DNA of 64,000 nt from Myroides fluvii (GTDB lineage: Bacteria > Bacteroidota > Bacteroidia > Flavobacteriales > Flavobacteriaceae): assembly GCF_009792295.1 (NCBI RefSeq), contig NZ_CP039934.1, positions 1,074,501 to 1,138,500 on the forward strand, written 5' to 3'. How positions within the stretch are numbered: position 1 is the first letter of the stretch; each line of letters opens with the position of its first letter. The position numbers and the translations under genes were made by a program. This document shows positions 8,676 through 17,386 of the stretch, in pieces. The notes under the pieces are model-generated. The model was not told the DNA's origin, did not search any database, and was given only the letters and a program-made list of their open reading frames with translations.

Positions 8676-8870
8676 TTATTTTGTTTTCTCGTCAATTAAC
8701 TTTGAAGTTCTGTAAATCAACAGAATACAAACTGCGCATAATAATGCTATAATACCAATTAAAGCAATCAAACTGTCCCCTTGAAATAAGTTATTAAAAT
8801 CAAGCATTGTGATATTTAATACGATTAAGGCAACAACAAATGCAATAATAATGTAACTGAATATTTTCAT
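8676..8870 (-). CDS. Small two-helix membrane protein
   Basis: 64 aa if the ATG at 8870 is used. That start gives a protein that begins directly with a hydrophobic helix (residues 3-21), a short polar loop LDFNNLFQGDS, a second helix (about 33-54) and the basic/acidic tail RTSKLIDEKTK. The frame stays open further upstream to 8990, but that extension lacks features of a real N-terminus. Similar small proteins are, to my memory, conserved in flavobacteria without known function. It lies just upstream of the decayed oxidoreductase on the same strand. Confidence 0.6.
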   Translation of the reverse strand: MKIFSYIIIAFVVALIVLNITMLDFNNLFQGDSLIALIGIIALLCAVCILLIYRTSKLIDEKTK

Positions 8871-9132
8871 TATTTCTAAAAAGATTTTGATTCTATTGTT
8901 CGAAAGTACAAAATAAAAATCATCTAGACACCGCTTTAACATTCCTACTATATAATTTAACAACGCAATGCTTCGCTTAATCGACTCCACCCCTGCTTTA
9001 TAAACTACACAAAAAGAGAACTTTATGCTTTAATAACTTTCATTTTTACAATCGTTTAATTCCTTTGCTTCCCTTTAATACATACGCTAAGCGAGGGTAA
9101 AAAACGATAGGAGACCTTGCTGGAAATCTTGT

Positions 9133-10140
9133 TTATCCGTTGGTTTTTCTCAATTCAACTCTTCTATTTTTTGCTTTGTTTGCCTCAGAGTCATTGGCAA
9201 GCAGTGGACGTTCAGCTCCAAATCCTGTTGCAGTTAGGCGATTTGGGGCTACCTTTTGTTCCTCCAATGCTGTTTTTACTGCTAACGCACGCGCAGTTGA
9301 CAGTTTTTTATTGTGATTTGCATCCCCTACATTATCCGTATGTCCTTCAATTGCGATAGTCAATTGAGCGTCTTTTTGCAACGTGACAGCAATTTCATTG
9401 ACAACCTCTTTCCCCTCTGGAGTAAGTGTCGATTGATCATGATTAAAGTTGATGTACAAAATTGACTTTCCCGTTTCTGCAAGTGATTTCATAATTTCAT
9501 CTGCAGTAATCTTCGTCATCGTTTGTTCAAAGGCTTTCACCTGAAGTACATTTAATTTAGCCGATACATTATTGACCGTATATTGAATGTAAATATCTCC
9601 CTGTTCTTTATGGCGAATAACGTAAAACGCAATCGGCTCATCCGCATAGCCTATATCCCCCTCATCTCCTTTGTGTGGATCTAATTTATTGTATCGATCA
9701 TACTCTTCTCTCGTGATGCGCTCTTCAGCTATTTTAACTGCTCCAATCGATTTCAAATACTCTTCCATACTACGTCTAAAAAGGCGTTCCGAGAATTGCT
9801 CTCCACTTACCGCAGTAAGATTCGCTTTGTACAATCTACCTTCAACCTCTGTCATCATCCCTTGAACAGGGAAAAAACAAACGTCAAAATCGCGCAACAA
9901 GGGACGATTCAATTCTTTCACACCTTTGGGCAATGCCAAATAAGGGAAATCTCCAATATCTGCTGTTGTAAAAGGAATTTTGGATAAATCAAGCTCCGCT
10001 TGCACCGCAGGAGTTGTTTCTGTTTCTTGTGTTGTTGAGCCGTCTTGGTGTTCTAAAACAGTTTCCGTCTCTTCTTTTGGTGTTTGTTTACAGGCCATTA
10101 ATGCAACCCCGACCACAAACAATAGAGCTATTTTTTTCAT
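9133..10140 (-). CDS. OmpA-family outer-membrane lipoprotein
   Basis: 335 aa. A signal peptide ends in the lipobox LMAC (C17), followed by a Thr/Glu-rich linker (KEETETVLEHQDGSTTQETET). The middle region (about 50-215) has no family I recognise. The C-terminal part (about 220-335) is an OmpA domain: ILYINFNHDQSTLTPEG, EGHTDNVGDANHNKKLSTARA and the closing NRRVEL. The conserved Asp and Arg of the peptidoglycan-binding site are present, so it probably tethers the outer membrane to the wall. It is monocistronic. Confidence 0.85.
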   Translation of the reverse strand: MKKIALLFVVGVALMACKQTPKEETETVLEHQDGSTTQETETTPAVQAELDLSKIPFTTADIGDFPYLALPKGVKELNRPLLRDFDVCFFPVQGMMTEVEGRLYKANLTAVSGEQFSERLFRRSMEEYLKSIGAVKIAEERITREEYDRYNKLDPHKGDEGDIGYADEPIAFYVIRHKEQGDIYIQYTVNNVSAKLNVLQVKAFEQTMTKITADEIMKSLAETGKSILYINFNHDQSTLTPEGKEVVNEIAVTLQKDAQLTIAIEGHTDNVGDANHNKKLSTARALAVKTALEEQKVAPNRLTATGFGAERPLLANDSEANKAKNRRVELRKTNG

Positions 10141-10407
10141 GTGTTTTTAGGCTATGTTTTTACTCCTTAAAAATCGATTTAAATTTTGACACTTGCAATA
10201 TCTCCTCTTTAAGAAATCATTTTTTATTCTTCTAAAAGGCATTCTCCCTTCCCATACTTTTATTTTTTTTCCCTAACTGCGCACATTTACGCCCCTGTTG
10301 ATTAAAAAAACAGGACAAGTACACGCTAAAAATCAAGCAGTTAATTTAGTTTCATTATAAAATAGCAGTTGAATACGAGGAAGAGGAACATATCTGTGAA
10401 AGATTTG

Positions 10408-10415
10408 TAATTTTG
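10408..10415 (+). promoter_or_regulatory. -7 promoter element of the DUF3109 gene
   Basis: TAATTTTG fits TAnnTTTG and lies 21 bases before the ATG at 10437. No convincing -33 element at the expected distance. The roughly 270 bases upstream hold nothing else I can identify. Confidence 0.45.
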
Positions 10416-10436
10416 TAGCCTCAAAAATAAATAAAA

Positions 10437-11006
10437 ATGTTTCAAATCGGTCAAGCCTTAGTATCAGAAGATATTTTAGAAAAAGAATTTGTGTGCAACC
10501 TAACGGCTTGTAAAGGTCAGTGTTGTATAGATGGAGATGCTGGAGCCCCAGTAGAAGAAGAAGAAACGGCTATTTTAGATGAAATATTTGAAACGGTAAA
10601 ACCCTATTTGCGTCCGGAGGGCATTGCAGCTATTGAGCAACAAGGAACCTACATTATTGGAGAAGATGGCGAATATGAAACGCCATTAATTCACGGAGGA
10701 GAATGTGCTTATGTCATTTACGATAATGGCATGGCGCTGTGTGGAATTGAAAAAGCTTATTTAGAGAAAAAAATCGATTGGAAGAAGCCGATTTCTTGTC
10801 ACTTATACCCTATCCGCATAAAAGAATATGCTTCCTTTTCTGCGGTGAATTACCACAAATGGCATATCTGCAGTGATGCATGTGCCTTAGGAAAGGAATT
10901 AGAAGTTCCGGTGTATAAATTTTTAAAAGATCCTTTGACGCGTAAATACGGTTCTGAATGGTACGAAGAACTTGAATTAGTTGCCAAAGAATACTATAAA
11001 AAATAA
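10437..11006 (+). CDS. DUF3109 cysteine-rich protein
   Basis: 189 aa, cytoplasmic. It begins with the family signature around CNLTACKGQCC (C20, C25, C29, C30) and carries further cysteines in GGECAYVIY, ALCGIEKAY, ISCHLYPIRI and HICSDACALG. This pattern resembles the zinc/iron-cluster-binding YkgJ/DUF3109 group. The metal and role are unknown. It ends 2 bp from the convergent aspartic protease gene with no clear terminator between. Confidence 0.88.
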   Translation: MFQIGQALVSEDILEKEFVCNLTACKGQCCIDGDAGAPVEEEETAILDEIFETVKPYLRPEGIAAIEQQGTYIIGEDGEYETPLIHGGECAYVIYDNGMALCGIEKAYLEKKIDWKKPISCHLYPIRIKEYASFSAVNYHKWHICSDACALGKELEVPVYKFLKDPLTRKYGSEWYEELELVAKEYYKK

Positions 11007-11008
11007 AC

Positions 11009-11449
11009 TTATTTCACGTATAGGGTTTGCTGTCCATAGTCGAGAATTGCTTGACCTAATGCAAACACATCAGACCCTATAATACCGTGAACATTCTTCG
11101 TTTTATACTCTGTGAGTGCGGTATTCACGTGACTCAAATCCAACAAAACGAAATTGAAATTTTCTTTTTTCCATCGTCCCATTTGAATTTGGTTGTGGTA
11201 ACTCACTTGTGTTAACATGCCATTAGCCCCTGCCCCTGAAGCCTTTGTTTCAGAATCCGAAGGCGTTAAATTAAAATGGTCGATACTTTGAAAATCAATA
11301 CAACTATTAGAAGCCCCCGTATCTAGGATAAAATCTCCCCATACTCCATTTACTTTTACACGTACAAAAAGGTGGTTTGTTCGCGCTATTTTGAAGCGAA
11401 TTTGTTTATAGCGCTCTTTTTTTAACCAATCTTTATAGTTTTCCATCAA
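11009..11449 (-). CDS. Retropepsin-like aspartic protease
   Basis: 146 aa. The active-site triad motif FILDTGASNSC (D43-T44-G45) and the later GIIGSDVFALGQAILDY segment (the Ile-Gly flap/core signature) identify a clan AA single-domain aspartyl protease, which would have to dimerise. There is no signal peptide or membrane helix, so it appears cytoplasmic. Substrate unknown. Convergent with DUF3109 and divergent from tatD. Confidence 0.82.
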   Translation of the reverse strand: MMENYKDWLKKERYKQIRFKIARTNHLFVRVKVNGVWGDFILDTGASNSCIDFQSIDHFNLTPSDSETKASGAGANGMLTQVSYHNQIQMGRWKKENFNFVLLDLSHVNTALTEYKTKNVHGIIGSDVFALGQAILDYGQQTLYVK

Positions 11450-11479
11450 TTAAGTTTAGTTTTAATACTTTTTATAAGG

Positions 11480-11487
11480 TACTTTTG
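11480..11487 (+). promoter_or_regulatory. -7 promoter element of the tatD-like gene
   Basis: TACTTTTG fits TAnnTTTG, 39 bases before the ATG at 11527. A similar but one-base-short TACTTTG lies closer (11504-11510). Confidence 0.4.
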
Positions 11488-11526
11488 TAGTTTGAAAGAT
11501 ACTACTTTGTAGAATATTACCAAAGC

Positions 11527-12297
11527 ATGATTTTTACCGATACTCATACACATCTTTATTCAGATGCATTTGCGGAAGATCGCAAAGAAACAATAAATCG
11601 CGCAATATCAAATGGAGTTACGCGTTTTTTTATACCTGCTATTGATTCAGGCTACGCTCAGGCGATGTTTGATTTGGAAGCAGCGTTTCCGGATTGCATT
11701 TTTTTAATGATGGGATTACATCCAACAGATGTAAAGCCAGAGACGTATCAGCAAGAGCTTGCTTTTGTAGAGACAGAGTTAGCACGTCGGAAGTATTATG
11801 CCGTTGGCGAAATTGGCGTAGATTTATATTGGGACAAAACCACATTGGCTATCCAACAAGAAGTTTTTCAACAGCAGATTCAGCTTGCTAAAAAACATCA
11901 ACTACCGATTAATATACACTGCCGAGATGCCTTTGATGAAGTATTTGAAGTCTTAGAACTAGAAAAAGGCAAAGAACTCCGCGGTATTTTCCACTGTTTT
12001 ACTGGTACAGAAGAGCAAGCACAACAAGCGATGAGTTACAACCTCAAATTGGGAATTGGTGGTGTTGCTACTTTTAAAAACGGAAAAATTGATCAATTTT
12101 TAAACAAAATACCGTTAGAGCATATCGTATTAGAAACTGATTCTCCGTATCTTGCACCAGTGCCTTTCAGAGGCAAGAGAAATGAAAGCGCTTATATTGT
12201 CAATATAGCAGAAAAGTTAGCAGAACTATATGGGCTTCCATTAGAAACAATTGCAAATCAAACAACTGCAAATTCAAAAGCAGTTTTTGGTATCTAA
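11527..12297 (+). CDS. TatD-family metal-dependent DNase/hydrolase
   Basis: 256 aa, cytoplasmic TIM-barrel hydrolase. Metal ligands are visible in order: HTH (H7, H9), the Glu of GEIGVDLYWD, the His of INIHCRD, the His of IFHCFTG and the Asp of LETDSPYLAP. The C-terminal PFRGKRNES is also family-typical. TatD proteins act as 3'-5' exonucleases or DNA-repair nucleases. It heads a probable operon with the acyltransferase and asparaginase genes. Confidence 0.92.
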   Translation: MIFTDTHTHLYSDAFAEDRKETINRAISNGVTRFFIPAIDSGYAQAMFDLEAAFPDCIFLMMGLHPTDVKPETYQQELAFVETELARRKYYAVGEIGVDLYWDKTTLAIQQEVFQQQIQLAKKHQLPINIHCRDAFDEVFEVLELEKGKELRGIFHCFTGTEEQAQQAMSYNLKLGIGGVATFKNGKIDQFLNKIPLEHIVLETDSPYLAPVPFRGKRNESAYIVNIAEKLAELYGLPLETIANQTTANSKAVFGI

Positions 12298-12350
12298 TTG
12301 TAAAACATAGAAACATAACATTTAAGTTTACATAAATATTTAAAACACTA

Positions 12351-13487
12351 ATGTCTAAGTTTGATTCAATACGCCATTATCACGATCACGAAGTAAACGA
12401 GGTTTTACAAAAAATCTCTAAACATCCTATGATCAAAGCGTTAATGGGATTTACTTTTCCAAATAAAACCGAACAGCAATGGATGGAAGATTTGAGCAAA
12501 GTAACTTCCATTCAGCAATTTCAAGAAGATTTTGCTTACTACTCTATTCTTAGAATTCTAGAGAAAAGCTCCAATGGACTTTCCACTTCTGGATTTGAGA
12601 AATTAGAAAAAGATACGGCTTATTTATATATATCTAATCACCGTGACATTATCATGGATACATCTTTATTGAATGTAACCTTAAAAGATCACGGCTTGAC
12701 GATGACGGCTTCTGCTATTGGAGATAATCTGGTACAGAAATCGTTTTTACTAGCTCTAGCTAAAGTAAACCGCAACTTTTTAGTACGTCGAAAACTAACA
12801 CCAAGAGAACTATTAGAGAGCTCTCGTTTGATGTCAGAATACATCCACAGCTTACTTGTGGAAGAAAACCGTTCTGTATGGATTGCACAGCGTGAAGGGC
12901 GAACTAAAGATGGAAACGATGCTACCCATACGGGAGTATTAAAAATGATTGGCATGGATGCTGGACAAGAAAATCTACTGGATTACTTCAAGCATTTAAA
13001 AATCGTTCCTGTTTCAATTTCGTATGAATACGATCCTACGGACGCGTTAAAAATGCCACAGCTATTAGCTATTGCTAATAATGAAACATACATTAAAGAG
13101 AAAAACGAAGATTTCGTCAATTTATACAGTGGTATTATCGGTCAAAAGAAAGGGATTCACATTCACGTTGGGGATGTGATTGACACGGAATTGGATCAGA
13201 TTAAAGCCATTGCAGACAAACCGAATAAACAATTACAAGCTTTAGCTCAGGTGATTGATCATTCGATTATTATGAATTACCACTTATGGCCAACGAATTA
13301 TATCGCTTACGATATTCTAAACAATACGGATAAATTCTCCGATCGCTATAGTGAAAAGGAAAAACAATTGTTTGAACGTCGTTTAGAGTTACGCGTCAAC
13401 AAACAAGAGCAAAAAGTGGTAGACAACTTCTTGTCGATGTATGCGAATCCTGTAGTGAATAAATTAAAATTACAAGATGAACAATAA
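12351..13487 (+). CDS. PlsC-like 1-acyl-glycerol-3-phosphate acyltransferase family protein
   Basis: 378 aa. The motif ISNHRDIIMD (H97, D103) and the later QREGRTKDGND correspond to the catalytic H-D and the phosphate-binding EG-R motifs of glycerolipid acyltransferases. The spacing His to Asp is longer than the usual HX4D (Asp also at +2). No clear membrane helix. The expected role is acyl transfer to a lysophospholipid or related lipid at the membrane. The last 11 bases overlap the start of the asparaginase gene, so translation is probably coupled. Confidence 0.75.
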   Translation: MSKFDSIRHYHDHEVNEVLQKISKHPMIKALMGFTFPNKTEQQWMEDLSKVTSIQQFQEDFAYYSILRILEKSSNGLSTSGFEKLEKDTAYLYISNHRDIIMDTSLLNVTLKDHGLTMTASAIGDNLVQKSFLLALAKVNRNFLVRRKLTPRELLESSRLMSEYIHSLLVEENRSVWIAQREGRTKDGNDATHTGVLKMIGMDAGQENLLDYFKHLKIVPVSISYEYDPTDALKMPQLLAIANNETYIKEKNEDFVNLYSGIIGQKKGIHIHVGDVIDTELDQIKAIADKPNKQLQALAQVIDHSIIMNYHLWPTNYIAYDILNNTDKFSDRYSEKEKQLFERRLELRVNKQEQKVVDNFLSMYANPVVNKLKLQDEQ

Positions 13488-14505
13488 GCCTTCTATTTTA
13501 CTAATCTATACAGGTGGAACAATCGGTATGGTTAAAGATTTTAAAACGGGTGCTTTGCGCGCGTTTAACTTTAATCAATTGGTGGAGCGCATCCCCGAAT
13601 TACATTTGTTGGATTGTGCAATAGAAACGCATTCCTTTGATGTACCAATTGATTCTTCGGATATGCAACCCAATTTATGGGTGCAAATGGCTAGTATTGT
13701 AGAAGATAATTACGAGCGTTTTGATGGATTTGTCATTTTACACGGATCCGATACGATGTCCTATTCTGCTTCGGCTTTGAGTTTTATGTTGGAGAATGTG
13801 CACAAGCCTGTGATTTTAACGGGCTCTCAATTGCCCATTGGCGATTTGCGTACCGATGCGAAAGAAAATTTAATTACAGCCATTCAGATTGCGGCATTAC
13901 AAGAGAATAATACACCCGTAATCCAAGAGGTTTGCTTGTATTTTGAATATAAATTATACCGCGGCAATCGCACGTCTAAAGTCAGTGCAGAGTTATTTAA
14001 TGCCTTTACCTCTCCGAATGTTCCCCATTTGGCAGAATCGGGAGTTAATTTGCGCATCAATCATTCGTTATTATTACAAAAACCGTTATCTTTGCCGCTG
14101 ACCGTACACAAAAAGATGTCACGCAATGTGATGATTTTGCGTTTGTTTCCGGGGATTCAGCAGCACGTTTTGGAAGCTATTTTAGCCATTCCAAATTTGG
14201 AGGGAATTATTCTAGAAACCTATGGTGCAGGAAATGCTCCAACAGAGCCTTGGTTCTTGGACACCTTGCGTTGTGCAACCCAAAAGGGATTGAAGATTAT
14301 CAATGTCACGCAATGTTCTAGTGGTAGTGTAATGATGGGGAAATACGAAACGAGTACGGAGCTAAAAGAGATTGGCGTTATTTCGGGTAAAGATATTACG
14401 ACAGAAGCTGCGATTACCAAGTTGATGTTTTTATTAGCACAACCGACTATTGAAGATTTCAAAACCGCTTTCGAAACGCCAATTTGTGGCGAAATGGAAG
14501 CTTAA
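13477..14505 (+). CDS. ansA: Type I L-asparaginase (cytoplasmic)
   Basis: 342 aa, without a signal peptide, which fits the cytoplasmic type I enzyme. The N-terminal catalytic loop YTGGTIGM carries the nucleophilic threonine (T15), and HGSDTMSYSASALSFML and TGSQLPIGDLRTDAKEN give the second Thr/Asp/Lys set. It converts asparagine to aspartate and ammonia. The ATG at 13477 lies inside the acyltransferase reading frame; no better start exists downstream, since the TGGTIG loop comes at once. The gene ends 8 bp before tRNA-Ser. Confidence 0.92.
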   Translation: MNNKPSILLIYTGGTIGMVKDFKTGALRAFNFNQLVERIPELHLLDCAIETHSFDVPIDSSDMQPNLWVQMASIVEDNYERFDGFVILHGSDTMSYSASALSFMLENVHKPVILTGSQLPIGDLRTDAKENLITAIQIAALQENNTPVIQEVCLYFEYKLYRGNRTSKVSAELFNAFTSPNVPHLAESGVNLRINHSLLLQKPLSLPLTVHKKMSRNVMILRLFPGIQQHVLEAILAIPNLEGIILETYGAGNAPTEPWFLDTLRCATQKGLKIINVTQCSSGSVMMGKYETSTELKEIGVISGKDITTEAAITKLMFLLAQPTIEDFKTAFETPICGEMEA

Positions 14506-14513
14506 TAATATAG

Positions 14514-14598
14514 AGAGAGGTGGCCGAGTGGTCGAAGGCGCACGCCTGGAAAGTGTGTATACGGCAACGTATCGAGGGTTCGAATCCCTTCCTCTCTG
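14514..14598 (+). tRNA. tRNA-Ser (anticodon GGA)
   Basis: 85 nt. The acceptor stem AGAGAGG pairs with CCTCTCT with a G discriminator at 14598. The D arm contains GCCGAGTGGTCGAAGGC, the anticodon stem CACGC/GTGTG encloses the loop CTGGAAA with GGA at 14548-14550, and a long variable arm (as in class II tRNAs) precedes GGGTTCGAATCCC. CCA is not encoded. It reads UCC/UCU serine codons. Confidence 0.95.
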
Positions 14599-14603
14599 CA
14601 AGG

Positions 14604-14637
14604 AAAACCACCAACGGATGTTGGTGGTTTTTTTATT
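14604..14637 (+). terminator. Terminator after tRNA-Ser
   Basis: AAAACCACCAAC (14604-14615) pairs with GTTGGTGGTTTT (14620-14631) around a 4-base loop, followed by a T run. Confidence 0.85.
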
Positions 14638-14640
14638 TGT

Positions 14641-14783
14641 ATAAGGCTCGTGGAAAGTTCTACTTTCCTAAGAGGCGTTACAAATAAAAAAACAAGGCAA
14701 AGCGTAGCGGTGCAGTGGTTTTGCTTGTGAAAAAGACCTATTCTGGGAAAACCGAAGCGCAGCGGAGGTAATCCCTTTTTATA
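14641..14783 (+). repeat. Repeat family copy 1 (about 140 bp)
   Basis: First copy of a unit that opens with ATAAGGCTCGTGGAAAGT and a short palindrome (GGAAAGT-TCT-ACTTTCC), continues with TTACAAATAAAAAAAC and a GTGGTTTT segment that can pair with the later AAAACC, and closes with GAAGCGCAGCGGAGGTAATCC. No ORF of note. It starts three bases after the tRNA-Ser terminator. Confidence 0.8.
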
Positions 14784-14922
14784 ATAAGCCTCGTGGAAAG
14801 TTCTACTTTCCTAAGAGGCATTACAAATAAAAAAACGAGTTCGAATGCAAGGAGAGCGTGGTTTTTCTTGTGAAAAACACCCCTTCTGGGAAAACCGAAG
14901 CGCAGCGGAGGTAATCCTTATT
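14784..14922 (+). repeat. Repeat family copy 2 (about 140 bp)
   Basis: Directly abuts copy 1 in the same orientation. Both ends are nearly identical to copy 1; the middle differs (ACGAGTTCGAATGCAAGGAGAGC in place of the GGCAAAGCGTAGCGG part). Confidence 0.8.
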
Positions 14923-14968
14923 CATGACAAAAATCAGAGGGAATCCTACTCCCTAAAGAACAAAAATC
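14923..14968 (+). repeat. Degenerate 5' fragment of the repeat unit
   Basis: AGGGAATCCTACTCCCTAAAGA resembles the palindromic head of the unit with compensating base changes (GGGA.TCC.A.TCCC in place of GGAAAGT/ACTTTCC), followed by AACAAAAATC. It breaks off toward the Fic gene. Confidence 0.4.
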
Positions 14969-15129
14969 ATTCCTAACATTTAATTCCCAATCAGCATAAA
15001 AAACCTATTCACTTAACTCAAATGAGCAAGTGAATTTCCGATAAAGACTTACGTGATGGCATAGTTACTTTTTTCACATCTTTCTTAATCAATTTATCTA
15101 ATGCGATAACATCAACTAAAGTTTAAATT

Positions 15130-16245
15130 CTATACCCGAACTAATCGCATCAAAGGTTCAAAAGAATACATTGCAGCTCTTCGACCAGCTGCTTCTTCTC
15201 TTACAACTAAATAACCATTATCAACTAATTTTCTTATCATTAGTACCGCTGTTGCATTTGGAATTTTTGTCGTACCCACAAATTTATTATTTCTAAACAC
15301 AGGATAAGTAAAAATAAAATCCAGTATTTCCATATTCCATTTTGAAGAAAGCAAATCTGAAAATTCTATTTTTGTTATCTCGTACAAATTCTTAATACTT
15401 TCTGCTATTTCTAAATTTCTGATGGCTTGACTTTCCACCGCCTTTAAAAAAAAACGTATCCATTCGTTCCAATCCTTTGTTTTGGAAACATTACGCATCT
15501 GCTCTATATATTCTTCTTTATTCTCTTCAAAATATCCACTAATAAAAAAATGAGGCTGTGAAAGAATTTTCTCTCGCCATAAATTCAACGTAATCAACAT
15601 TCTTCCTATTCTTCCATTTCCATCCTTAAACGGGTGTAATGCTTCAAACTCTAAATGCATAATAGCTGTTTTAATTAATGGAGGAAAGCTACTCTCCATT
15701 AAAAATGCAAAAAGACACTCCAAGCCATCGTCTAAATTTTCAGGTCTTATAGGTATAAACTGTATTTCTTTTTTAAGTCTATCTGCTAAATAATTTTGTT
15801 CTTTTTTAAACTCCCCTGGAGATTTATTTGCCCCTCTACCTAAGTACAGTAGCTGTTGATGCATTTGCTTAATAAAACTTAATGAAAAATTATAACCACT
15901 TTCTAAGGCACTTTGTCCATTTTTCAAAGCCCTCTGATACAAGATAGTTTCGATAATATCGGCTTTTGCAGTAGCTGTGTCTTCTCCTTCATAATCCGCT
16001 TCATATTGAAGTATCTCATCCATTGTACTAATTGTACCTTCAATTCTGGACGATATTACAGCTTCTTGATTTCGCAAAGGAGCTAATAGAATTTCAGTGT
16101 TATGTAGATTTTTTAGCATCTGGTCAAAACGAGCCAACGCATCAGTTGCTTGTACCAACTCTTGTATAAAAAGAGAGTAATTAACATGTTCTGGGGGAAA
16201 ACTATTGTAGTGATAATCTACTGCTTTGTCTAAATTATAATCCAT
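15130..16245 (-). CDS. Fic family protein (class II) inside the repeat array
   Basis: 371 aa. An N-terminal Fic_N-type region contains the inhibitory motif SSRIEG (65-70), and the catalytic motif HPFKDGNGRIGR (204-215) is intact, so an auto-inhibited AMP-transferase is expected. The C-terminal ~90 residues, with NATAVLMIRKLVDNGYLVV, look like a winged helix. It is only distantly like the other Fic protein in this window. The gene sits between repeat fragments and has its own palindromes at the promoter. No partner antitoxin gene is adjacent. Confidence 0.9.
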   Translation of the reverse strand: MDYNLDKAVDYHYNSFPPEHVNYSLFIQELVQATDALARFDQMLKNLHNTEILLAPLRNQEAVISSRIEGTISTMDEILQYEADYEGEDTATAKADIIETILYQRALKNGQSALESGYNFSLSFIKQMHQQLLYLGRGANKSPGEFKKEQNYLADRLKKEIQFIPIRPENLDDGLECLFAFLMESSFPPLIKTAIMHLEFEALHPFKDGNGRIGRMLITLNLWREKILSQPHFFISGYFEENKEEYIEQMRNVSKTKDWNEWIRFFLKAVESQAIRNLEIAESIKNLYEITKIEFSDLLSSKWNMEILDFIFTYPVFRNNKFVGTTKIPNATAVLMIRKLVDNGYLVVREEAAGRRAAMYSFEPLMRLVRV

Positions 16246-16253
16246 AACCTGAT

Positions 16254-16267
16254 ATTTGTATACAAAT
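16254..16267. promoter_or_regulatory. Palindrome ATTTGTATACAAAT just upstream of the second Fic gene
   Basis: Perfect 14-bp palindrome, 8 bases before the start codon (minus strand). It overlaps the promoter -7 element. Shares the half-site TTTGTnTACAA with the larger palindrome at 16321-16344, so it is a likely operator. Confidence 0.5.
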
Positions 16268-16270
16268 TTA
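16263..16270 (-). promoter_or_regulatory. -7 promoter element of the second Fic gene
   Basis: TAAATTTG on the minus strand fits TAnnTTTG exactly and overlaps the palindrome at 16254-16267. The start codon would be about 10 bases from the transcript start. Confidence 0.5.
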
Positions 16271-16320
16271 AAGAAATAAAATCAACCAACTTGCCTTGAC
16301 TACAAAAAACAACACAATCC

Positions 16321-16344
16321 TGTAAACAAATATATTTGTTTACA
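16321..16344. promoter_or_regulatory. Perfect 24-bp palindrome upstream of the second Fic gene
   Basis: The left arm TGTAAACAAATA and right arm TATTTGTTTACA are exact reverse complements with no spacer. It is centred 72 bp from the smaller palindrome and contains the same half-site in both orientations. There is no T run after it, so a terminator is unlikely; a regulator binding site is the better reading. Confidence 0.5.
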
Positions 16345-16432
16345 ATTCTTGTCATCAAAAAATGAACACAAGCTTACTTGATTACAAAAAAGTCTCATTT
16401 CTATAAACAAAATATCCTGATCATAAAAAAAT

Positions 16433-16512
16433 AAAGCGCGGCGGTGCCTTGTTTTTCCTTGTGAGAAAGACTCCCTCTGGAAAAACCGCAGCGCAGCGGA
16501 GGTAATCCCTTA
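16433..16512 (+). repeat. Repeat family copy 3 (5' part missing)
   Basis: AAAGCGCGGCGGTGCC, a TTGTTTTTCCTTGTGAGAAA segment and the closing CCGCAGCGCAGCGGAGGTAAT match the 3' two-thirds of the unit. The missing head fits interruption of the array by the Fic region. Confidence 0.7.
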
Positions 16513-16516
16513 CCTG

Positions 16517-16655
16517 ATAAGCCTTGTGGGGAGTCCCACTCACCAAAGAGACGTTACAAATAAAAAAACAAGGCAAAGCGCAGCGGTGCCGTGGTTTTTC
16601 TTGTGAAAAATACCCCTTCTGGGAAAACCGCAGCGCAGCGGAGGTAGTCCCTTTT
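16517..16655 (+). repeat. Repeat family copy 4 (about 140 bp)
   Basis: Full copy in the same orientation as the others. The head palindrome reads GTGGGGAGT-CCC-ACTCACC in place of GTGGAAAGT-TCT-ACTTTCC: several changes on one arm are matched on the other, with one mismatch left, which suggests selection for the hairpin. Confidence 0.75.
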
Positions 16656-16658
16656 TTT

Positions 16659-17386
16659 CTAAATACAATTACCCAAATGACATCGTTTTAACCTTGCAAA
16701 ATATTTCAGTTTCGCTCCTTAAAAAGTATTCTTTCACCACCTTAATACCATAGTATTCAGCAACATAAAACTTATATTTAATTTTTATAAAGATGCATAA
16801 CTACAACAGATACATTATTAGAATATACTATTTAATAATACAATTCAGTAGGCAAAACTTCTTCTATAGTCTATAACTAATTTACTCACTACCTTACAGT
16901 AAACTTATTATAATATTAGCAGTATTTTACTTCCAATTTACCAATCGTGTCAAAATACAAACGATAATACTTTTTTATTTTTTTCTTAAAAACTATCTTA
17001 CTCTGTATCAAAGCATAAAGAATATCAAAAAACCTAAATCCTATAGAATACGAGAATATTATAATATTAGTATAAATTCTTCCAATTTAATTCTGATTAG
17101 CAATATTAAAATAGATTTTTTTAATTCGATTACACATTAGTGTCATTTAACGCAATTATCACACAAATTATTCAAATTAATTTCTAAATCAATAAAAAAG
17201 CTTTTAATTTAGCTTATTTACTAACCAAAATTTACAAAAACATAAATTGTATATCTACAAGTCATAAAAACTTAAATTAGGATAACATTTGTTTTACATG
17301 CATAAACAAGACCTTGACGCCATATTCAAGGAACAAACCTTATATTCATCAAACTATCAACACACTTAAAACCAGAAATCTATATT
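16659..17386. other. AT-rich intergenic stretch without a recognisable gene
   Basis: About 730 bases of very AT-rich DNA. I see no ORF with plausible codon use and no RNA gene. The string TTATAATATTAG occurs twice (near 16908 and 17055). It separates the repeat array from the nuclease gene and probably carries that gene's promoter, which I could not place with confidence. Confidence 0.5.
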
